This document shows positions 55,655 through 64,000 of a stretch of 64,000 bases of DNA, one piece after another. The number at the start of each line of letters is the position of its first letter. Position 1 is the first letter of the stretch. This DNA is from Neofusicoccum parvum. Lineage: Eukaryota > Ascomycota > Dothideomycetes > Botryosphaeriales > Botryosphaeriaceae. The DNA lies in the NCBI GenBank assembly GCA_020912385.1, contig CP087220.1:124001-188000 (forward strand), given 5' to 3'. The position numbers and the translations under genes are program-made. The notes below the pieces were generated by a model, which was given only the letters and a program-made list of their open reading frames with translations, ran no database searches and had not been told where the DNA came from.

Positions 55655-56938
55655 TTAAGCCTCCTCCTTGAGGAAGTAGCGGTTCTCGACCTTCCGCATG
55701 AGCTTGTTGGTCTGCTCCGCTAAGCTAAGGGTGAGAATCTGCGCCATTGTTAGTAAGTTGAAACGCAATCAGCCAGTCTGCAATAAGCTCGGCCAGCAAA
55801 CCGGCGGTCTTGAAGCATTGACCCCACCGGACCGAGCGTAGATTTTGCTACGCCTGGCGATCCGAATAGAATATTCATTTCCGTATACTTTTGCGTGCTC
55901 GGTGCCGGGATGCTTTGCGGATTAGGGGCAGAACTCACGGTATGCGGCAATATCCTGGCCAGATGGGCGAAGAAGCCCTTGTAGACAGCCAGAATACCCT
56001 CAGTCTTGACGGTGCGGAACAAACAATCAAATGCGCTGGTGTAGAGGTTGCCGGTTTGGTTGTACATGCGGCTCATGACCGTGTCGGGCGGGTGCATGAC
56101 GCAGCAGACAACAAAGCCCGAAGCGGTACTGCTGGCAAGATGCAAAGCCGGGCCTTCTCCCATGCCCAAGTGCTTCACAAGCCGTCTCTTTGCGAAGAAG
56201 TAGGTCGGGAGCTGGACAGAGCTGCCGAAACCGGTGCGGACCATAGCAGGGCCAACACCGCGATAGAGACCCTTGATGCCCTCACCGGTGTAGATCTGCT
56301 TCATGCCATCCCACGCATTCCTGTAGTGGTGCTGAGTGCCAACCGGGAGGAAGGGCGAGAAAGACTGCAGGCGGGTCTTGACGAGGAAGAAGGGAGAACC
56401 GGCAGCTGCGCCCAAGATGCCAGAGCTAGCGCCGGAGAAGATGTTAATGCCGAAAGACTGCACGTTCGTATCGTGGAAGAGAAGGCGGGTCAGGTTGCCG
56501 CGGATCGGCTCGTAGAAACCAAGACGGCAGCCGTTGAGAGTCATCTGGTAGATATACTGGGGGCCGGCATGTCAGCTCTCACGGCGGCACTGGATCCAGG
56601 GCCGGCAACTCACGGCGCACGAAAGACCGCGGAACAAGCCCTTGGGACCTTCATTCTTCAGGATGGTAGAGACGCCATGCAGCACGCCGCGGTATAGCTT
56701 TGGGGCGTCTTTCTTGGCCTGCAGCTCGCCCTGCAATTGTAACCTGGGCCGGAGTTCAGCGGGGACGGACGGGACGAGAAGACGAGGCGGCGCACCGGAT
56801 CTTAACGGTCTCAAAGCTATGGGTGACGGTGACGGCACCGCATGCTGCAATGCCGCCTGCGATGAAGGAGCTGGGGCGATTAGCGCGGCGTTCTGGCGTA
56901 GTGGGCCGTCTCGAGGCTTACCCCAGGGTTGTGGACAT
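55655..56938 (-). CDS. oac1: mitochondrial oxaloacetate/sulfate carrier
   Basis: Inner-membrane carrier of 307 residues (SLC25 family, Oac1 type) moving oxaloacetate, sulfate and related anions. Exons: 56938-56922 (17 nt), 56870-56796, 56743-56614, 56556-55939 and 55738-55655, with a 200-nt last intron. It has three carrier repeats: signature variants SFETVKIR, SPFFLVKTRLQ and HPPDTVMSRMYNQTG. The matching GLYRG-type ends (GLFRGL, GLYRGVGPAMVRTG, AVYKGFFAHLAR) are present. GGIAACGAVTVTHSFETVK and the end HTILTLSLAEQTNKLMRK are typical of Oac1. All joins are in phase. Divergent from the SWD2 gene. Confidence 0.93.
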
Positions 56939-57345
56939 GGCTGGGCTCGGGCGGGTGCTTGAGCTCTGCGCCGGAGAACCGGGTGAAGTTGGATTTCAAA
57001 CGTCAAGCTGTCCTCCGGCGAGAGCGCGCAAGTAATTGAGACGTGGGAGACGGAAGCGCGCAGTGAGGGCGACGATGACTTGTGCTGCTTACGAAATATT
57101 CGCTGCGACAGGTCAGAGACCCTGCATGCCCGGCATCGGAGCCAGCTCTCGGCCAAATGATCGCCGGCGATCGCGCGAGCCGAATTGCTTCGTCGCGTCG
57201 CGAGCACCAGCGCCTCCGCGACAGCGCGACATCACCACCAAACCGCACCACCAATCCGCCCCCGTCGCTGCTCGACCCAGCGCTGCAGCTGCCCGACGCC
57301 GGCCCCGACATGCTCTGAGCGCCACGGCCCTCTCCACCACCCGCC
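56939..57345. promoter_or_regulatory. bidirectional promoter (oac1 / swd2)
   Basis: 407 bp between two diverging core genes. Frames on both strands here are chance. No core element identified. Confidence 0.4.
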
Positions 57346-58422
57346 ATGGCCGCCGGCGCAACCCCCACCACCGGCGGAGCTCCGCCGACCCAGAAGGTCA
57401 GCGATGTGATAGCTGCATTTCGCCCTACCCGCTGCTTCCGACCCGACAACAAGGAGACCGCTGTGACGTCGCTTGACTTTGACGACTCGGGCGAGCTGGC
57501 CATTGTTGCCCGCGACGACGACACGCTGCAGATCTACAACTGCAAAGAGGGGAAGCATGCAAAAGAGCTCAAGAGCCAGAAGTACGGCGTGCATCTGGCC
57601 CGCTTCACCCACCACGCCCAGAGCATCATCTATGCCAGCACAAAGGTAGACGACGGCATTCGCTACCTGTCGTCTCACGACAACTCGTACATCCGCTACT
57701 TCAAGGGCCATACCGACACCGTCACCTGCCTTGCCCTCAACCCCTCCAATGATACCTTCATCTCGTGCTCCCAGGACAATACGGTGCGCCTGTGGGCCCT
57801 TAACTCTCCCAATACGCAGGGCCTGCTCAAGCTGCATGCTCCCCACCTCGCCGCCTACGACCCCTCTGCCAGCGTCATTGCCATCGCCTCTCCCCCCACA
57901 CAGACCATCCTCCTATACGACGTCCGCAATTTCGACAAGCCACCGTTCGCAACATTCGATCTGCACGACTTTGAGCAGCAGTACACCCCTGGCTCGGCTG
58001 GCCGCAATTGGGCGAAGCTGGAGTTCTCCAATGACGGCAAGTGTCTGGTGCTTGGCACAACCGGGCCCGGCCACTTTGCCCTGGACGCCTTTGACGGCGC
58101 TCTCAAGCATTTCTGCCTGAGAGATTCAGGGCCCTCGGGACGTCGTGCTGCAGGAGAGTATGCGGCGCCGGGCACAGTAGCTGGGCAAGGCGACATGTGT
58201 CTCTCTCCAGACGGCCAATACCTGATCGGCGGCTCGGGCGTTGACGGCCTGCTGGTGTGGGATCTGCACGAAAATACATCGTCCGATCGCATCCTGCGGC
58301 CTTATACCGACCTTCCTGGGCCAGGCAAAGCAGCTGTGGTGGGCTACAACCAGCGCATGAACCTGGTGTGTACTGCGGACAGAGACTTCATGATTTGGCT
58401 ACCGGACCCGGACGCGGTTTAA
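57346..58422 (+). CDS. swd2: WD40 protein SWD2/WDR82 homologue
   Basis: Intronless WD40 propeller of 358 residues, shared by COMPASS (histone H3K4 methylation) and by the cleavage/polyadenylation factor. Repeats visible include VTSLDFDDSGELAIVARDDD, IRYFKGHTDTVTCLALNP and FISCSQDNTVRLWAL. LLYDVRNFDKPPFATFDL, MCLSPDGQYLIGGSGVDG and the C-terminal FMIWLPDPDAV follow. The start VSDVIAAFRPTRCFRPDNKE is strongly family-like. Length fits. Divergent from oac1 and upstream of trs31 on the same strand. Confidence 0.93.
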   Translation: MAAGATPTTGGAPPTQKVSDVIAAFRPTRCFRPDNKETAVTSLDFDDSGELAIVARDDDTLQIYNCKEGKHAKELKSQKYGVHLARFTHHAQSIIYASTKVDDGIRYLSSHDNSYIRYFKGHTDTVTCLALNPSNDTFISCSQDNTVRLWALNSPNTQGLLKLHAPHLAAYDPSASVIAIASPPTQTILLYDVRNFDKPPFATFDLHDFEQQYTPGSAGRNWAKLEFSNDGKCLVLGTTGPGHFALDAFDGALKHFCLRDSGPSGRRAAGEYAAPGTVAGQGDMCLSPDGQYLIGGSGVDGLLVWDLHENTSSDRILRPYTDLPGPGKAAVVGYNQRMNLVCTADRDFMIWLPDPDAV

Positions 58423-58766
58423 GTCTTGGTACTGAGATGTTGGGAAAGCTTTTCGTTTATTTTTACCATCGAGTGAGCATTTATTCATGAAGCTCTGGCA
58501 TGAGGGGCGCAGGAAACGGACAAAACGGGCTGATCGGCAGGGTTTGCGGGACTTAGAGGCGTATGAAATACCCAGAAAAGTGTATCAGTAGATCGGACCA
58601 AATCTTCAAGCTATCATGTTCCTAAACTTTGAGGTGCGAGATGGGTGGTGTGCCGCTGTCATGGCGTGTGAAGCAACGGCCGAGCACAGCGACCAGGCCC
58701 GCAGCTTCCTCCGCCGAGCGTAACGCGCACCCACGTCAACCCCACGATGGTCTCCCTTGTCCAACC
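58423..58766. other. intergenic
   Basis: About 340 bp between swd2 and trs31. An in-frame extension of trs31 back to 58629 exists without conserved sequence. Confidence 0.5.
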
Positions 58767-59582
58767 ATGAGTTCCTCACAACCCTACAAGCCTGCCCAAG
58801 ATGCGGCCGCCCACGTCCAGCAGCGCTCGGTATCGTCGGGCCTGCGCTACCCGTCCAACCGCAAGACCATCTACGACCGCAACCTCGGCCGCAGCAAGAA
58901 CGCGGAGCTCAGCCGCGCCGCCTTCGCCTACCTCTTCGTCGAGATGATCACCTACGCCCAGCGCAAGGTGACCGGCGTGCAAGACCTGGAGAAACGGTAC
59001 AGCCTCCCCACGCCCTTCCCCCCGTCCCGGGCCCCACCCCGCTAAGCTCCCCGTTCCGCCCACAGCCTCAACAGCCAGGGCTACCCGCTGGGCCTCAAGC
59101 TGCTCGACCTGCTGTCGACGCGCTCGCAGGCAGCCGCCTCGCTCACCTCGAACCCCAACCCGACGCGGCCGACGCGCATCATCCAGCTGCTGCAGTTCAT
59201 CACCACGACGGTGTGGAAGCACCTGTTCAACCGGCCGGCCGACCAGCTCGAGCGCGCCGCCGCCGCCAGCACCGACTACATGATCACGGACAACGCGCCG
59301 CTGGTCGTCGAGTACGTGTCGACGCCCAAGGAGATGAGCAGCCTCAACGTCGCCGCCTTCGTCGCCGGCATCGTCGAGGGCGTCTGCGACGGCGCCGGCT
59401 TCCCGACCAAGGGCGTCACCGCGCATTGGGTCGACGGCGGGGGCGGGGACGCTGCCGCCGCGGGCGGGGCGGAGGGCGTTGCGGCGCCTGGGAAGGAGAT
59501 GTGGCCGAGCAAGACGATCTTCTTGATCAAGTTCGACGAGCGCGTCATCGAGCGAGAGGACATCCTCGAGCCCCAGAAGTAG
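58767..59582 (+). CDS. trs31: TRAPP complex subunit TRS31/TRAPPC5
   Basis: Longin-like TRAPP core subunit of 248 residues acting in ER-to-Golgi tethering. Exons: 58767-58996 and 59066-59582. Bet3-family motifs: KTIYDRNLGRSKNAELSRAA, FAYLFVEMITYAQRKV, LNSQGYPLGLKLLDLL, and VWKHLFNRPADQLERA. MITDNAPLVVEYVSTPKEM, LNVAAFVAGIVEGVCDGAGF and IFLIKFDERVIEREDIL end the domain. A Gly/Ala-rich insert (GGGGDAAAAGGAEG) interrupts the last part, as is common in fungal homologues. Good model. Confidence 0.93.
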
Positions 59583-60363
59583 AGGGGTGATGTGGGATGG
59601 GCATGGATACCCGTGGAGGAGACGAGGACGCTGACTCTCTGGCATGGCATGGGCGTTTAAACGTGTTGAACACCGGGCGGCGTTTATGGAGCAAATACCA
59701 CCTGGTGATGAATTGGCCTGGGTTCGGTTTCTTTCGCTTTTTGATAGAAAAAATACGTGTACTGATAGACACGGGCTCTTCACCGCCTGCCTTGCGTAAT
59801 TCTATCCTTTAGGTATGCCCCGTTCTGGGTGAGAGAACGCTCGATGTGTGTCTAACAGACTTGGCGCGTCTTTAGTTACTGTTCCGGGAGAATATTTGGA
59901 TGGCTACGAGATCGGTTCAAAAAGTAGTGCAACACGTGCTTACATTTATAGGTGTCCGAGCGCAAAGGTGCAGTCCAGGTAAGTAGACCCATTCAATTGA
60001 TTACTTCAACTGCTGTTGCGAGACTTCCTGAACCGACCTCTGTAGTAACCCACTCTGGGTGGGGCAGCTGTGGGTACTGAGTTCACACCAGCACTTCTGC
60101 CTAGGGCTGCCTTGAGCTCCGCCATCTTCCAACCTTCGCAATGCCGACTTGAGCTTCTCTTCGTCCCCTATATGCCTACCTTTCTGCTGGCGACATGCAT
60201 TCCTCACTGATGCAGTGTGCAGGCTCGTTCTAATTGGTCCATACCATTGGTGGCGCAGCATGTTTGTCAAGGATCAGGCTGACACGTACATATTCAGCCT
60301 TGCATCTTCAACAACGCGTAGGGCTGGTGCCTTCAGTCTCCTTGACACGGGAACAACTTTCCC
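59583..60363. other. intergenic
   Basis: About 780 bp. A minus frame at 60001-60270 (89 codons) lacks a motif. Probably trs31 3'UTR and HET-gene promoter. Confidence 0.45.
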
Positions 60364-62592
60364 ATGAACTGGGATACTCACGCCTTGCGCACCAACACAG
60401 CCTCCAGCATGCGTCCGCAAATCATGGACTCACCGCCACCTCAGTCCTGTGATCTCTGCCAGAACCTCTTTACGCAGGACCAAGGCCGCTACTCTCCTTG
60501 GGCATTGCTTTGCTCGACCTTCAGCGGGGTTAAGCACACAGTTCAACGCGGCTCTCTCGAAGCATCGTCTCGCAAACGGTGCAAACTTTGCCAACTACTG
60601 CTGCTCACAGTATTAGAGGCCGACCGGAGGAAATCCGCGATCGAACGTGACGAGTCAGGCAATGATAGGGTCATAGACGGCAGTGAGCCGGATCATGAAG
60701 TGCACTTACAGTTCCAGTTTCAGAAGAGATTTGACCGCAACAGGAAAACAGTCCTGCCCGTCTTGCTCGTCTCCCGTCTTGACACGGTATTCTCCAGGAC
60801 ACTTGAGTTCGATGTGAGGACATCAGAGGGTGCGTAAATTATCGTTCTGTTCATGCTGCGGAGAGTCATTAATGGAACTCCAGGTGATGCACTGAATGAA
60901 CCGCAGGTCATTCGTCTCCCACACGCCCTGTCCTTAGGAGACAACAGACTGCCCTTCTCTGTCCCACTTCTCAAGCCTACCACTGACAGGGGTACGCCAA
61001 GCACCTTCTCGACAGTCAAGCGCTGGGTGAAGTCCTGTGACGAATGGCATCGGACCGGACATTTCAAGCGTGGCCACGGTCGCTGCTTCGCTCGGAATCC
61101 GAGTATGCCCACCCGCCTCATCGACGTCTCTAGCGCTCCGACCCACATCCGTTTGGTCAAAGTCACTCCAGGAGACTACACGCCATACATTGCGTTGAGT
61201 TACTGCTGGGGCGAGACACACCCGCTGGTCACAGAGAAGCAGTCGCTGGCGCAGCACATGGACGACATCCCGATCACCAAGCTCCCGTGGACGATCCTGG
61301 ATGCCGTCAAAGTAGCTCGCTGGCTAGGTGTGCAGTACATCTGGGTAGACGCGCTGTGCATCGTCCAGGACTGTGAGCACGACAAGGAGCTCGAGATGGC
61401 GCGGATGCAGCAGGTTTTCCAGAACGCATACCTCACGATCGTGGCGGCGCAGGCACGCAGCTGCAGAGAAGGATTCCTCAAGACCGACAACCACTGGAAC
61501 GAACTAGCCGCGCTGCCCGTGCGCTGCGAAAACGGAGCCGTCGGTACCATGCACCTGGGGGCGAGGAGGGCGCGTGCCGCGGACGACGACGACGACGACG
61601 GCCACCACGGCCGCGAGCCGGTCCACGAGCGCGGGTGGACGCTGCAGGAAGTGCTGCTCTCCCCGCGGCTGCTCGTCTACGGGCGGACGTCGGTCGTGTG
61701 GAAGTGCTTCTGCTTCGACCAGGGCCGGACCTGCAACCCTTCGTCCTCGCCGTCCGACTGGAACGGCTACTGCGCCGCGGCCGGCCTCACGACCATCCGG
61801 CTCTGCCCGTCCGGCCGCATCGTCCAGCCGGCCGCCACGGTGACGATGCCGCACCTGCGCCTGTTCCCCGACTCAGCCTACGCCGAGCTGCTGCCCCGGC
61901 TGTACCGCGTCTGGGAGCACGTCGTCCAGGACTACTCCAACCGCCGGCTCACGAACCCGGCCGACAAGCCGGCCGCGCTCGCCGGCGTCGTGGGCTACTT
62001 CCAGCGCGCCCTGCGCGACGACACGTACGTCGCGGGGCTCTGGAAGGCGCAGTTCATGCACGAGCTCTGCTGGACCGTGGCGGCGGGGAAAAGCGCCGCC
62101 GATGACGTTCGTCCAGACGTCTGGCGCGCCCCCTCGTGGTCCTGGCTGAGCGTCGACGCCGCCGTCGCCTTCGAGGCCAACGCCCACACCTGGTTCGAGC
62201 CTGCCGCCCGCCTGCTCGCCGCAGAGGCCGTGCCCGTTGTCGCCGCGGCGCCGTTCTCGCGCCTGCGTCGCGGCGCGTGGCTGCGGCTGCGCGGCTGCCT
62301 GCTGAGCGCGTGGGAGGCGTGCTTCTGTCGGGTGTCGTGGGATGCGCCGGTGAAGGGGGCAGGCGGCAGGGGAGATTGGCGGAGTGGGTGCTGGCTCGTG
62401 CTGATCGCGGAGTGCGGGAGGTTTCTGAGTGAGGATCTGAAGGGGACGGATCCGGTGACGGGCATTTGGGGGCTTGCTCTGGCGGAGGCGCGAGGAGGGA
62501 AGGGGTTTGAGAGGGTGGGGCACTTTGTCGGGGACGGGGCTGCGGTGGCTCAGTTTCGCAGGGCTGGGGAGACGGATGTTGTTATCTTTTGA
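60364..62592 (+). CDS. HET-domain (heterokaryon incompatibility) protein
   Basis: Protein of 724 residues from exons 60364-60829 and 60884-62592. An N-terminal Cys module (CDLCQNLF, KRCKLCQLL) precedes the HET domain. The domain motifs are YIALSYCWGETH, GVQYIWVDALCIVQDC with the MQQVFQNAYLTIVAA strand, and ERGWTLQEVLLSPRLLVYG. Such proteins act in non-self recognition and can trigger cell death when activated by a partner. An acidic run of six Asp (around residue 390) sits in a variable loop. No partner NLR or other incompatibility gene is seen in this window. The C-terminal region is not assigned. The first ATG (MNWDTH) was used; a second lies at MRPQIMDS. Confidence 0.9.
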
Positions 62593-63269
62593 TTGGTGTT
62601 ACGCGATTGGTTAGGGAGGGGTTGGAGCACGTGTATACGTTCACGGGCTGTGGAAGTATTCTTCCGGACTCTAATGTGTAGCAAACGGAACGTCTATCAT
62701 AGGCAGTTGAGGCAACCATTCGGATAACGTTGGCAATTCTTCGCGATCCCTTTGCGTTCAGACGAGTGCTACAACTACTCATGAAAGGATTCATTTATTG
62801 CAATATTTTCCGAACTGACCTCATATCACTCTATCAGTGCAGAAAGCTATAAAGGCCAACTATACGTATATGAAGCTACGTCTCTTCGTTTGCCTACAAA
62901 ATAATTCTCCTCGAAATATAGAATGAAAACAGAACGACCACATACCATTTTAGGAACGACTTCAGTCTAGATCGATCCACATCTTTTATGACGTGGCTCT
63001 TATTTCGAATCCTAATGCATGTCAACCATTTAAGTACGAGCCAATTAAACGATAGATTCTCCAATCCTTTAGAAAACATGCATCCAAAGACAAGGCCCGA
63101 ACCAGTAAACAAGCGGCAACCTCGCAAGAGAGATCATCCGCGCACCGTATCGTGCCAGCGCATCTGTCAGTCCTAGGAACCGTTCAAGTCGGAACGCATC
63201 ACTCCAGGGGAAGACGGACAGCTCGTTCTTTATTGACAACAGCAAGATGGATTGATTGATACGACACTT
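62593..63269. other. intergenic, AT-rich
   Basis: About 680 bp, AT-rich, between converging genes. No gene seen; short frames lack motifs. Confidence 0.5.
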
Positions 63270-64000
63270 TTACCAGATATGGAGGCCAAAATGAATGATC
63301 GGGCTGACAATCAGACTAATTGTAACGCTCCATGAGATCGTCCGCCTGACAATTTGCTCAAACTCCAAATGAACCGATACTCCAATCACAAAACCAATGA
63401 AGATTCCGAGTGCGATCAGAGCAGACTGATGGATATTCTTCCGATGTCGGTGCGACAACCACCCTGCTGCCCCTGTCCATAGTCCGCAGAACGCGTAGAA
63501 CTGCGTTGCATCCAGGTCCAAAATCGCTAGGCTGCTTGTTGAAAGACAGCTCACTTGAGTAACACCTTCAGACTGCTGGTAGTCGTGGCTGCTGATCTTG
63601 GAGGTCATGAAGATCAAAAAAATCACTATGGCCAGCGTAATGAATGTTTGTGGAAAACGCGCGAACGGGTCGTGTGTTGGCCTATGAACACGCCATTAGC
63701 ACCACATTATCCGTTCAGGATTGATGTTCATACCCTGGCTTCAATAAGCTATTGTGGTTCCGTGTGAGCTTCTCTTCGAAGTTGTCACACACTGTGCCAT
63801 TCGTAGAGAGGTGTTCAATGATTGCCACCCCAGGGAACTGCTTTTCTTCTGATATCTGGTGCGAGATCTTCGGTTCAGAAGAGTCCGACGACTGTTGATC
63901 GCACATAGTTGTGTTGCTCGATGTCTGCTGTAATGCCGTGGTAAAGCCAACGTTTAGTCCAACGATGGGTTCTCTGGCAGAGTCTGCCGCACTCCCTATG
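63270..64000 (-). CDS. membrane protein, 5' end cut by window
   Basis: Exons: from beyond 64000 to 63734, and 63681-63270 (donor gtatga, acceptor ttcatag). The visible protein has a polar N-terminal part (DQQSSDSSEPKISHQISEEK) and then four hydrophobic segments: FITLAIVIFLIFMT, FYAFCGLWTGAAGWLS, ALIALGIFIGFVIGVSV and WSVTISLIVSPIIHFGL. A short basic loop (RHRKN) lies between segments 2 and 3. An ATG exists at 63906, but the same frame stays open to the window edge with sensible composition, so the gene probably starts outside. Family not recognised. Confidence 0.6.

Noticed and set aside
60001..60270. 89-codon minus frame between trs31 and the HET gene
   Set aside because: No motif or signal peptide and located where UTR and promoter are expected.
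1..64000. tRNA, rRNA, CRISPR arrays and intact transposons
   Set aside because: No B-box-like GGTTCGAATCC with matching A-box, no regularly spaced repeats, and no transposase or reverse-transcriptase motif were found by eye; small RNAs cannot be excluded.

Overview
The window comes from a filamentous ascomycete (Pezizomycotina). Almost every gene is split by short GT...AG introns of about 45-80 nt, often with a CTAAC/CTGAC-like branch site. Coding regions are very GC-rich in third positions. The content is typical of moulds: Zn2Cys6 regulators, an RTA1 transporter, a HET-domain protein, an AA1/Alt a 1-like secreted protein and class E P450s. I cannot name the species; Dothideomycetes is a guess based mainly on the AA1-like protein. 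Exon coordinates are hand-joined from reading frames and splice signals. For all but three spliced genes the exon lengths sum to a whole number of codons; the two genes cut by the window edges cannot be summed fully, and one junction in the regulator at 12566 is unresolved.

Layout. 1-7.4 kb: a truncated GT25-type glycosyltransferase, a Cys-rich unknown, and a divergent pair of an AIF/AMID-like flavoprotein and a Zn2Cys6 regulator. 8-15 kb: three co-directional genes (P450, short-chain dehydrogenase, Zn2Cys6 regulator). 16.5-18.7 kb: a small secreted AA1-like protein and a seven-segment membrane protein. 19.6-35.3 kb: nine contiguous genes with no backbone synthase, namely a tandem ABM-fold protein, an extradiol-dioxygenase-like VOC protein, a phenol-hydroxylase-type FAD monooxygenase, a Zn2Cys6 regulator, a P450, an FAH-family hydrolase, an SDR, a Baeyer-Villiger monooxygenase and a SnoaL-like protein. 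This is the most interesting part of the window and reads like a ring-hydroxylation, ring-cleavage and C-C hydrolysis route for an aromatic or polycyclic ketone compound. 36-44 kb: an RTA1-type transporter, a small Zn2Cys6 regulator and a halogenase-like flavoprotein with a C-terminal CX2C-X12-CX2C zinc-ribbon-like tail.

45.4-64 kb is mostly conserved core: mitochondrial EF-Tu and a divergent 3-hydroxyisobutyryl-CoA hydrolase (EHD3/mS47 type), two tandem paralogous RING proteins, a conserved basic protein of unknown function, mitochondrial oxaloacetate carrier OAC1, WD40 protein SWD2, TRAPP subunit TRS31, a HET-domain protein, and a membrane protein cut by the window end.

How the genes may work together (inference): the regulator at 24413-26841 is divergent from the P450 and ends 12 bp from the FAD monooxygenase, so it is the best candidate for a pathway-specific activator of the 19.6-35.3 kb block. 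A CCG-N11-CGG palindrome lies in the shared BVMO/SnoaL promoter. No tRNA, rRNA, CRISPR array or intact transposon was recognised.
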